Positions 37,085 through 43,293 of a stretch of DNA of 64,000 nucleotides are shown here, in pieces. The DNA comes from JAQUOA01 sp037443785 (GTDB lineage: Bacteria > Bacteroidota > Ignavibacteria > UBA10030 > UBA8401): contig JBBINR010000014.1 in the NCBI GenBank assembly GCA_037443785.1, positions 13,227 through 77,226 on the forward strand, written 5' to 3'. The position numbers and the translations under genes are program-made. The notes under the pieces were generated by a model that saw only the letters and a program-made list of their open reading frames with translations, was not told where the DNA came from and ran no database searches. Each line of letters starts with the position of its first letter. Positions within the stretch are counted from its first letter, which is position 1.

Positions 37085-37225
37085 TTAGCTTTTATTCTTG
37101 GGTTGTTTTGGTTGTTTCTTTGTCGGCGGGTTTATAGCAAGCCTTAGCAAATCTTCAAAGGGAAGGTCTGTTTTTGCGATTAGTTTTTTAGAGTCAATCT
37201 TCTTTTTTTTCTTCTTAGTGTTCAT
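37085..37225 (-). CDS. 46-residue basic ORF coupled to the transposase
   Basis: The ATG at 37225 overlaps the last 11 bases of the transposase gene in another frame (the C-terminus WKNEH and its stop contain the start). This is the classic arrangement for translational coupling. The product begins MNTKKKKKKIDSKKLIAKTD, has a short amphipathic stretch LPFEDLLRLAINPP and ends in a Lys/Pro-rich tail. It lies wholly inside the element, 57 bp from the left end. No function is known to me; a DNA-binding or transposase-assisting role is conceivable from its charge. Confidence 0.6.
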   Translation of the reverse strand: MNTKKKKKKIDSKKLIAKTDLPFEDLLRLAINPPTKKQPKQPKNKS

Positions 37226-38192
37226 TCTTCCAACTTGTCGTAATGAGTGTTTCGTATTTCAATCTTGCTTCGGTATGTCTGATAGTGAATCTAAATCTTT
37301 CCGCATCATCTAATTTTCTGGTATTGTATCGGTATTGAAATTCATCACAATAGCGATGTAAATGCTTAACGCTAACATAATGATAAATTCCTATAATTCC
37401 ACGCCGTAATAAGCTCCAATAGCCTTCAATGGTGTTCGTGTGGACTCTGCCTCTAACATACTCTCTTTGATGCACAATAATTTCATGTTTATATGGTTTA
37501 GTAAGTTCACCGTAAATTCTATTTTGGTCTGTATAAATCATTGAGCCGTCTTTTACTTTCTCTTGAATAAGATCATAAGCGGTATATGCGTCTGCTGAAA
37601 TTACGGGAGTAGTAACCACTGCACCGCTTCTTTGAACAAGTCCAATGATGGGGATTTTTGTAAATGGATTAACAGATGAACCGTGTTTGAATTTCTTTTT
37701 TAATTCAGCCCTTTTATCTACGTGCATGAATTTCTCTTTTGCACCCCAATACATCTCGTCAATCTCTACTTCACCGCCTAAAATTTGCGCTTTTGTTCTA
37801 ATTGCAAGAAGGTGTCTAACGCGATGAAGCATAAACCATGCAGTCTTTTGTGTTACTCCAATATCTCTGTGTAATTGCAGGGAAGAAACACCTTTTTTGT
37901 GTGCTGATATAATGTAGATAGCAAGAAACCATTTTTGCAACGGCACATGGCTTGCCTCAAAGATAGTCCCCACGGTGATCGTAAAGATATGTTTGCAGTT
38001 ACCGCACTTGTAACGAATACCATCTTTGAGATTGTAAATCTTGTTATAGGTTGCACACTTCGGGCAGACAATTTTACCATTTGGGAAGCGTTCTTTTATG
38101 AGATATTCTCGGCATGATTCTTCATTCGGAAAGCGTTCGTAAAAACTATGAAGATTGAATTTCTCGTTGTGGAATATCTGTTTCTTTTTCAT
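37215..38192 (-). CDS. IS1595-family transposase (ISXO2-like, DDE-type)
   Basis: A 325-residue protein. The N-terminal zinc ribbon has CPKCATYNKI and CGNCKHIF (about residues 47-75), used for end recognition. The catalytic core shows the first Asp in GGEVEIDEMYWG (about 145), the second in MIYTDQNRIY (about 222) and the third acidic region in HTNTIEGYWSLLRRGIIGIY (about 260), where this family has Asn/Glu. The length is normal for the family and there is no frameshift, so the enzyme is probably active. It lies near the left end of the element. Confidence 0.95.
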   Translation of the reverse strand: MKKKQIFHNEKFNLHSFYERFPNEESCREYLIKERFPNGKIVCPKCATYNKIYNLKDGIRYKCGNCKHIFTITVGTIFEASHVPLQKWFLAIYIISAHKKGVSSLQLHRDIGVTQKTAWFMLHRVRHLLAIRTKAQILGGEVEIDEMYWGAKEKFMHVDKRAELKKKFKHGSSVNPFTKIPIIGLVQRSGAVVTTPVISADAYTAYDLIQEKVKDGSMIYTDQNRIYGELTKPYKHEIIVHQREYVRGRVHTNTIEGYWSLLRRGIIGIYHYVSVKHLHRYCDEFQYRYNTRKLDDAERFRFTIRHTEARLKYETLITTSWKNEH

Positions 38193-38437
38193 TGCGTTCT
38201 CAAAATTTTTTTTCTTGAAATTCCCGCAATGAACAGTTATATTTGTATGAGGTCTTACGCTTGTTCATGCAGGCGTTTGATTAGGGGTTTATAGGTGCTG
38301 ATACACCTGTAAGCCCCGCTAAAAGCGGGTTTGATTATAGTAGTTTAAGCACTTTACTCATACACCGTTCCATTTCTCTGAATGCTTCAACATTCAGTTT
38401 ATAGGTTTGAAACATTGGGCTCTTAGTGAGCCCTTTT
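38193..38437. other. Non-coding interval of the element between transposase and passenger
   Basis: 245 bp with no ORF. It carries a plus-strand promoter at 38215-38243 and the structured plus-strand RNA candidate described separately. It should also hold the minus-strand promoter of the transposase, which I could not define. Confidence 0.6.
38215..38243 (+). promoter_or_regulatory. Promoter of the structured RNA candidate
   Basis: TTGAAA (38215-38220), 17 bases, TATATT (38238-38243). The -10 is also part of TATATTTG, an exact match to the TAnnTTTG form of Bacteroidota promoters. The expected start is near 38250. Confidence 0.55.
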
Positions 38438-38440
38438 TTA
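38250..38440 (+). ncRNA. Candidate structured small RNA in the IS1595 element, about 190 nt
   Basis: Four hairpins occur in order on the plus strand. (1) ACGCTTG/CAGGCGT, 7 pairs with one G-U, 6-nt loop (38257-38276). (2) 14 uninterrupted pairs including two G-U, loop CTGATA (38284-38317). (3) CTGAATG/CATTCAG with 6-nt loop (38378-38397). (4) The terminator GGGCTC/GAGCCC followed by TTTTTT (38417-38438). A CCCGC/GCGGG hairpin (38315-38329) competes with stem 2. The G-U pairs would be C-A mismatches on the other strand, so the RNA is on plus. It does not fit 6S, tmRNA, SRP or OMEGA RNA as I know them. Confidence 0.5.
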
Positions 38441-39253
38441 TTTTGGTTCATACTTTTTTAATCCATCTAAACTTGCGTCAATACCTTTAATAATAACACG
38501 CAACATTTCAATATCATCCTGTGTTAATTCGTCTGGAATTGCAAAAATAGCCTTACGATCATTTGAAATTTTACGTTGGTTTAATATTCCCCAGTACTGA
38601 GAAGAAAGAAAACTTGATAAGTTATCCGTAGTGGGCTTTTGCCCTTGTGGAATATATTTTTCTTCGCCTGAGGGCTTTTCTTCTGGAATTTTTAATTGTG
38701 TGGGCGATTTTATTGGTGCAGAAAGCATTTGAAATGAACCATTATCTTTTTCAAATACTAATCCCGCAAATTTCGCCGCTTCTAAAAAATAATCAGCCCA
38801 ATTAAGTTTTAAATCTGCGGGTATACTCAAATTTTTTTCAAAGAAGTGTGAAAGATATTCTCGTTGTGGTAACAACTTCCCCTTGTAATTTTCCCACGCG
38901 GTAGACAATAGAGAGTTGGTAGCAAAAGATCGGACAATATTTTCTTTTTCCATTTCTTCGGATTCTGGTTGTACGATATTCTTTCCTATATCAGTAAACG
39001 AATATTGTTTTGCCTGAAATGTAAGTAATCCAAATCCACGCAGAGCATAAATTTTATTTAATAATGTACTACTACTTGCAGAATTTCCGAAAACCTGTGA
39101 TAATACATCGTCATTTCCCTCTAATCCACCCTTTATGGCTATTTCTTTAATACTTTTTATACATTCTGGAAAGGTCAGCAAGGGGATTTTTACACCATAT
39201 CCAATTCGATCTTTTGAAGATTGTGTTTCTTTTGTTTTATTGTTTTCCGCCAT
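38438..39253 (-). CDS. Passenger protein with winged-helix-like region, 271 residues
   Basis: I do not recognise a named family with certainty. The N-terminal 90 residues look like a winged-helix fold: helices around PLLTFPECIKSIKEIA and VLSQVFGNSASSSTLLNKIY, then ALRGFGLLTFQAKQYSFTDI, the usual strand-turn wing. A second helical unit follows to about residue 165 (FLEAAKFAGLVFEKDNGSF), then a Pro/Lys-rich linker and a C-terminal helix (LTQDDIEMLRVIIKGIDASL). It has its own promoter (39284-39312) and a good AAAGGGA site. Inside a mobile element such a protein could regulate or mark DNA, but this is inference. Confidence 0.75.
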   Translation of the reverse strand: MAENNKTKETQSSKDRIGYGVKIPLLTFPECIKSIKEIAIKGGLEGNDDVLSQVFGNSASSSTLLNKIYALRGFGLLTFQAKQYSFTDIGKNIVQPESEEMEKENIVRSFATNSLLSTAWENYKGKLLPQREYLSHFFEKNLSIPADLKLNWADYFLEAAKFAGLVFEKDNGSFQMLSAPIKSPTQLKIPEEKPSGEEKYIPQGQKPTTDNLSSFLSSQYWGILNQRKISNDRKAIFAIPDELTQDDIEMLRVIIKGIDASLDGLKKYEPK

Positions 39254-39283
39254 TTTTATTCCCTTTCGATATTTTCATGATGT

Positions 39284-39312
39284 AATAAACGAAATAAAAA
39301 CATATATGTCAA
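39284..39312 (-). promoter_or_regulatory. Promoter of the winged-helix-like passenger gene
   Basis: Minus strand TTGACA (39312-39307), 17 bases, TTTATT (39289-39284), about 31 bp before the ATG at 39253. Confidence 0.6.
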
Positions 39313-39651
39313 GAACAAAATGCTTTTAGTGTTTTTCAAAATATATAAAATCGCCTAACACGTTATAATTAAATGAGTTATAAAAACAAAATATTTTCAC
39401 CAAGTTCATTATAACACATTGCCCTTTCTTGTTTTGATAATTTTTATGCTTTTACGATTGAGAAAAACATTTGCGTTCGGTAATAATAAGCCGATGATTG
39501 GTCGTTTTAAAATCTAAAAATTAGGATGGAAATACGATTTTATTTGGCTTTATGGAAAGGCAAAATGTTTAAAACGTATAGCTGAAGATTCGCCTAAAAA
39601 ATGCCGATAATATATAGGTAAAACATATTATCATATATTGTTGTTTTTTAC

Positions 39652-39680
39652 TTGACAATGAACGGTAATATTTTTAGCTT
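39652..39680 (+). promoter_or_regulatory. Promoter of the second small RNA candidate
   Basis: A consensus TTGACA (39652-39657), 17 bases, TAGCTT (39675-39680). The -10 is weak but the spacing is exact. A terminator lies 57 bp downstream with no ORF between. Confidence 0.5.
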
Positions 39681-39686
39681 AATACC

Positions 39687-39776
39687 GATGCAGATGTCTT
39701 GCAGTCTCTAATGCGAAAGCATTACGTGTGTAGCGTTGCCCGATGCGCTCATAATTCATCGGGCATTTTTATTTTT
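39687..39776 (+). ncRNA. Candidate small RNA of about 90 nt in the IS1595 element
   Basis: After the promoter at 39652-39680 comes TAATGC-GAAA-GCATTA (39709-39724), a perfect six-pair stem capped by a GNRA tetraloop. It is followed by the terminator TGCCCGATG/CATCGGGCA with TTTTTATTTTT on the plus strand. No credible ORF lies between promoter and terminator. The RNA ends convergently against the stop of the 39775-40281 gene, so the two transcripts would overlap at their ends. An antisense or regulatory RNA of the passenger genes is possible; no known family was recognised. Confidence 0.45.
39737..39776 (+). terminator. Terminator of the second small RNA candidate
   Basis: TGCCCGATG / CATCGGGCA stem with a run of T on the plus strand only. 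Confidence 0.7.
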
Positions 39777-40281
39777 AAACCCCAAACAACCTTTGCATTT
39801 GATGGCGTGTTTCTTTTTCTGTTACTGGGTAAGCCGTATTTAATCGAAATATTCCAGGATCGTAAAGATTTAAAATTATCACGTAGTTTAACGATTTTGC
39901 ATAATAAATTCGTCTAAAGTCACCGCTAACAGAATTAGTACCGTCGCTGATATATGTATGAGTGTTTGCCGTCCCCCTTAAAACCGGTATTACCCAATGG
40001 ACTCTTTCAACCCTCTCTATTAATGATTTTTTCTTCCCATCGGTCTTAAACTCCATATCTAAAAAATGATGCGTATTTTTAGCCAAATATTCTACCAAAA
40101 ATCCATCATGCGTCAAACAAAATGGAGAATGTTTTCCATCTTTATCTTTATTAATAAAGTTTTCGTAAATATATTTTTTCCCAATTTCAAATAAATCATG
40201 TTCTGATAGAGATCCATCCAAAACAGCGGGTCTCAAACTTATTCTAATATCTTTTGCGGGCTTTTGTAGGCAATATTTCAT
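39775..40281 (-). CDS. Passenger protein, possible BECR/RelE-like nuclease, 168 residues
   Basis: The N-terminal half has GFLVEYLAKNTHHFLDMEFK. The C-terminal half has an alternating beta pattern: VHWVIPVLRG, RRIYYAKSLNYVIILNLYD, then IFRLNTAYPVTEKE. A core of predicted strands ending in F-x-x-N-T-A-Y-P resembles the Barnase-EndoU-ColicinE5-RelE class of toxin-type ribonucleases, whose last strand often reads (F/V)-x-T-A-Y-P. I have no alignment to prove this. Polar candidates for catalysis are His and Arg in VERVHW and FRRIYY. It is the passenger nearest the right end of the element. Alternative: an uncharacterised phage or plasmid protein. Confidence 0.6.
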   Translation of the reverse strand: MKYCLQKPAKDIRISLRPAVLDGSLSEHDLFEIGKKYIYENFINKDKDGKHSPFCLTHDGFLVEYLAKNTHHFLDMEFKTDGKKKSLIERVERVHWVIPVLRGTANTHTYISDGTNSVSGDFRRIYYAKSLNYVIILNLYDPGIFRLNTAYPVTEKETRHQMQRLFGV

Positions 40282-40317
40282 CGGTGCATATCATACAAAA
40301 ATAACATTTAAAATACC

Positions 40318-40339
40318 AAAGCCCTCTTTTGAGGGCTTT
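40318..40339 (-). terminator. Terminator at the right end of the element
   Basis: AAAGCCCTC-TTTT-GAGGGCTTT, with a strong T tail on the plus strand (TTTTTTATTT) and a weak one (TTTGGTATTTT) on the minus strand. It lies just inside the right inverted repeat, where it would block transcription of the disrupted gene from entering the passengers. Confidence 0.7.
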
Positions 40340-40353
40340 TTTATTTCTGCTTA

Positions 40354-40376
40354 GTTAAGCAAAGTATATAGTCGCC
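40354..40376. repeat. Right terminal inverted repeat of the IS1595 element
   Basis: Reverse complement starts GGCGACTATATACTTT and ends CTTAAC; it matches the left end at 19 of 23 bases. Confidence 0.93.
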
Positions 40377-40384
40377 GTACGAAG
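40377..40384. repeat. Right target-site duplication of the IS1595 element
   Basis: GTACGAAG, identical to 36998-37005. Confidence 0.95.
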
Positions 40385-40826
40385 TTCCACCATCTAAATC
40401 CGTGCCAGCATAACGAGCTCCTGCTACCCAAAGTGAATCGAATGTAGAATGTCCGGTAGGGTCATTGACCGTCACTTCAAATGAATAGGTACCCGCGGAA
40501 ACTATTGCGGCGGAATTATCTGTTCCATCCCATAGAACATTGTTAATACCTTTTACCGGTGAAGAAACATTTAAAGTTTTTATTGTTGTATTGCCTTGCT
40601 TCACTGTTACGGTTGCCGTGATCGAACCGACTCCCGCTTCATTAATGACAAACCAAATCTTTACGCCCGATCCATCACTAACGTTTCCATCCCAAGTTTT
40701 TCCGGCATTATTGTAGTCCGTCACAGTAGGATCAGAAATGCGAATGCCTGACGCATAAATATTGGCATACGCAACATTCAACAGAAAGGAACAAACTGCA
40801 ACGACAAGAGTAAAAAGTTTTTTCAT
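40377..40826 (-). pseudogene. 5' half of the T9SS gene split by the IS1595 element
   Basis: The start ATG at 40826 has an AGGAG site 8 bases away and gives a signal peptide (KKLFTLVVAVCSFLLNVAYA). The 150 host codons encode a FlgD-like Ig domain (SITATVTVKQGNTTIKTLNV, WDGTDNSAAIVSAGTYSFEV). After the TAC codon at 40379-40377 the frame enters the element and stops at 40341 after 11 foreign residues. The frame phase matches that of the 3' half exactly. If expressed, it would be a 161-residue secreted fragment lacking the sorting domain, so it would stay in the periplasm and probably be degraded. Confidence 0.93.
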
Positions 40827-40970
40827 AGACCTGCTCCTATAAAAATTGCACAAAAGATTAATAGTGGCGTGTTACAAAATTTCGGCAGCGCACAATACCA
40901 GCATTATTTTGAAAAGTGGAAAGTTGTAACAGCGTGAACATGAAAGCAATTGTTTAAAAAATTTATGCAA

Positions 40971-40999
40971 AATATTCATTGATATTCAGCAAATGTCAA
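40971..40999 (-). promoter_or_regulatory. Promoter of the split T9SS gene
   Basis: Minus strand TTGACA (40999-40994), 17 bases, AATATT (40976-40971). It includes the 12-mer ATGTCAAGCGAC (plus strand, 40993-41004) that is identical in the promoter at 8820-8848. Confidence 0.6.
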
Positions 41000-41243
41000 G
41001 CGACTCTTTACTCGGTTTTCTATAACATCGGAGATGAGATGGGTAACAGTTTTGTGAAAGTAGAAAAATTATTTTTGAGAAGGAGGGAAAATCGTAAATT
41101 TTGTCTTATAACTCAGCCAGACAAACTTATCTTAAATTATTTTTATAGAGTTTTTATAATTATCAAAATTTATTTCGGAATCCGTTCACCAATTTCCTTT
41201 GGAAAAATTTTCAACTCCTCATAAGATTTTTTACAAAATAAAA

Positions 41244-41266
41244 AAGGCGGATTATTCATCCGCCTT
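41244..41266 (-). terminator. Terminator of glnS
   Basis: AAGGCGGAT / ATCCGCCTT stem with a five-base loop, followed on the minus strand by TTTATTTTG. Confidence 0.85.
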
Positions 41267-41286
41267 CTGATAATCCTTTTTATTTT

Positions 41287-42972
41287 TTACTTTTTCCCTT
41301 GTTGTTCGATCTTTGCCCATGCGTCTTTCAGTGTTACAACACGATTAAATATTGGTGCGCCGGATTTATGGTCTTTGCTGTCTGCACAAAAATATCCGAC
41401 ACGCTCGAATTGAAATCGTTCACCCGCTTTTGCAATGCCGAGCGCCGGTTCAACTTTTGCGCGACTGACAACGTGAAGCGAATTCGGGTTAAGATTTGAA
41501 AGGAAATCTTTTCCTTCCTCAGCATCGTCGGGGTTTTCGCTCAGAAACAAACGATCATACAGACGAACTTCGGCATTCACTGCGTGTAAAGCTGAAACCC
41601 AGTGAATCGTCGCTTTCACTTTCTTGCCCGCATTGGCGTGACCGCTTTTTGTTTCCGGATCATAGGTGCACTGAAGTTCAAGGATATTTCCGTGATCGTC
41701 TTTTACTACTTTTTCGCATTTGATGATGTAGGCGTACCGCAGACGCACTTCTGTTCCCGGCGATAAACGAAAATACTTCGGCGGCGGCACTTCACGAAAA
41801 TCGTCCGCTTCGATAAAGAGTTCTCCTCCAAAAGGAATTTTTCGCGAGCCTGCTGATTCATCTTCGGGATTATTTACCGCGTCAAGCTCCTCAGCGCTGC
41901 CTTCGGGATAATTTGTGATAACGACTTTAATTGGATGAAGCACTGCCATCGCTCGCTGCGTACGTTTGTTCAGATCTTCACGAATGGCATATTCCATTTG
42001 CGCCACATCTATCACGCTGTCACGTTTTGCGACGCCGATCGTATCGCAAAAATTTCTGATCGCTTCCGGAGTATACCCGCGCCGGCGATATCCTGCAATA
42101 GTCGGCATACGAGGATCATCCCATCCCGTGACATGTTTTTCATTGACCAGTTTCAACAATTTTCGTTTGCTTAAAACAGTGTAGGTCAAATTCAACCGGG
42201 CAAATTCAATTTGCTGAGGATGAAACACGCCAAGCTCTTTCAAAAACCAATCATACAACGGACGATGGTTTTCAAATTCTAATGTACAGATCGAATGGGT
42301 GATTCCCTCAAGAGAATCTTCGATGCCGTGCGCCCAGTCGTACGTGGGATAAATGCACCACGTGTTTCCTTGGCGGTGATGTTCATCATGCACAATACGG
42401 TACATGATCGGGTCACGAAGATTGATATTTGGAGATGCCATATCGATTTTTGCACGAAGTGTCTTTGCACCGTTCTCAAATTCACCATCGCGCATACGCG
42501 TCAAGAGATCAAGATTTTCTTCGACTGATCTGTTTCGATACGGACTTTCTTTCCCGGGTTCCGTCAACGTTCCGCGCATTTCACGAATCTGGTCTCCCGA
42601 CAAATCGCAGACATAGGCTTTTCCTTTTTTGATGAGCTGAACGGCATAATCATACATTTGCTCAAAATAATCGGACGCATAAAAGAGTCTGCCCTCAAAA
42701 TTTCCTCCGATCCATTTTACATCTTCTATTATAGAGTCAACATACTCCTGTTCTTCTTTTGACGGATTCGTGTCATCAAAGCGCAAGTTAAATTTCCCGT
42801 TGTAATCGCGGGCAATACCGTAATTCAGGTTAATCGATTTTGCGTGACCAATATGAAGATAACCGTTTGGCTCGGGGGGAAACCGCGTTTGCACTCGTCC
42901 CCCAAATTTATTTGTGGCAAGGTCGCTGCTAACTATTTCTCGGATAAAGTCTGATTTTTCAGGAGTTGACAT
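41287..42972 (-). CDS. glnS: Glutaminyl-tRNA synthetase
   Basis: A 561-residue class I synthetase. The PPEPNGYLHIGHAKSINLNY segment contains the HIGH motif (about 40-43), and TYTVLSKRKLLKLVNEKHV carries the KMSKS equivalent LSKRK near residue 265. WDDPRMPTIAGYRRRGYTPE and the C-terminal beta-barrel anticodon domain (IPFGGELFIEADDFREV) identify GlnRS rather than the related GluRS. The enzyme charges tRNA-Gln in the cytosol. It is the only clear core housekeeping gene next to the disrupted T9SS locus, and it has its own terminator. The start at 42972 is the only one ahead of the conserved N-terminus. Confidence 0.98.
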   Translation of the reverse strand: MSTPEKSDFIREIVSSDLATNKFGGRVQTRFPPEPNGYLHIGHAKSINLNYGIARDYNGKFNLRFDDTNPSKEEQEYVDSIIEDVKWIGGNFEGRLFYASDYFEQMYDYAVQLIKKGKAYVCDLSGDQIREMRGTLTEPGKESPYRNRSVEENLDLLTRMRDGEFENGAKTLRAKIDMASPNINLRDPIMYRIVHDEHHRQGNTWCIYPTYDWAHGIEDSLEGITHSICTLEFENHRPLYDWFLKELGVFHPQQIEFARLNLTYTVLSKRKLLKLVNEKHVTGWDDPRMPTIAGYRRRGYTPEAIRNFCDTIGVAKRDSVIDVAQMEYAIREDLNKRTQRAMAVLHPIKVVITNYPEGSAEELDAVNNPEDESAGSRKIPFGGELFIEADDFREVPPPKYFRLSPGTEVRLRYAYIIKCEKVVKDDHGNILELQCTYDPETKSGHANAGKKVKATIHWVSALHAVNAEVRLYDRLFLSENPDDAEEGKDFLSNLNPNSLHVVSRAKVEPALGIAKAGERFQFERVGYFCADSKDHKSGAPIFNRVVTLKDAWAKIEQQGKK

Positions 42973-43293
42973 AATGCATTCACAATAATTTTAAAAATTC
43001 TTTACAGAAAATACAAAAAAGAGGTGCTATTATCAAAATTACCCAAGATTTATCAAAGATAAAAAATTAAAACGCCGCAGTATTATCCGCGGCGCTTTTG
43101 TAGACCTCACTCCAAAATCATCATCCCGTAGGAGAATGATCGTTCCTTTAAGGAACCGAGTGAAGAATAATCTGAGGGAAACGTACAAAGAGTACATCCA
43201 AGAAACAATACCCTAGGGTATCTTTATTTATCAATCATACTTTGGATTTAAGCGGCAGGTACTTTATTTTATCTTATTCCTAATTGCTTTATT
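42973..43293. other. Divergent intergenic region between glnS and glycosyltransferase genes
   Basis: 321 bp. It should hold divergent promoters, but none is clear. A CGCCGC/GCGGCG hairpin lies at 43073-43094; on the minus strand it is followed by TTTTAATTTTTT, as in a terminator, although no minus-strand gene ends there. A dispersed-repeat-like segment follows at 43117-43190. Confidence 0.45.
43117..43190. repeat. Probable dispersed intergenic repeat
   Basis: Contains ATCCCGTAGGAGAATGATC, a GTTCCTT-T-AAGGAAC palindrome and CGAGTGAAGAATAATCTGAG. This resembles the short dispersed repeats with 'GTGAAGAATCT'-like tails found in many environmental genomes. Only one copy is in this window, so the assignment rests on its form. 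Confidence 0.35.

Larger units (their letters stand above)
39254..39774. other. AT-rich non-coding interval of the element
   Basis: 521 bp with no convincing gene. It contains the minus-strand promoter of the winged-helix-like gene (39284-39312) at one end and a plus-strand promoter, GNRA-capped hairpin and terminator at the other (39652-39776). In the AT-rich middle part, 39313-39651, I saw nothing I can interpret. Confidence 0.5.
37006..40376 (-). mobile_element. IS1595-family element with passenger genes (3,371 bp)
   Basis: Both ends are visible. The left 23 bp (37006-37028) and the right 23 bp (40354-40376, reverse complement) match at 19 of 23 positions, share the core ACTATATAC and the inner CTTAAC, and begin with GG. 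The exact 8-bp duplication GTACGAAG flanks them. Inside, on the minus strand from the right: a terminator, a 168-residue putative nuclease, a 271-residue winged-helix-like protein, the transposase and a coupled 46-residue ORF; two candidate RNAs lie on the plus strand. Some IS1595 elements are known to carry passengers, but I do not recognise this cargo set. Removing it restores the host gene in frame, so insertion is probably recent. Confidence 0.93.
40827..41286. other. Intergenic region between split T9SS gene and glnS
   Basis: 460 bp. It contains the promoter of the split gene (40971-40999), a leader of about 138 nt, and the glnS terminator (41244-41266). The stretch 41005-41230 is AT-rich; a plus-strand ORF here has no coding character. 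Nothing else was seen. Confidence 0.5.

Noticed and set aside
38250..38440. Interpretation of the RNA as 6S RNA, tmRNA, SRP RNA, a retron msr/msd or an OMEGA RNA
   Set aside because: The 5' and 3' ends do not pair over a long stem, there is no tRNA-like end, no GNAR-type SRP loop, no reverse transcriptase and no TnpB/IscB nuclease nearby.
40979..41224. Plus-strand 81-residue ORF between the split T9SS gene and glnS
   Set aside because: AT-rich, no ribosome site, no coding character and it crosses the promoter of the split gene.
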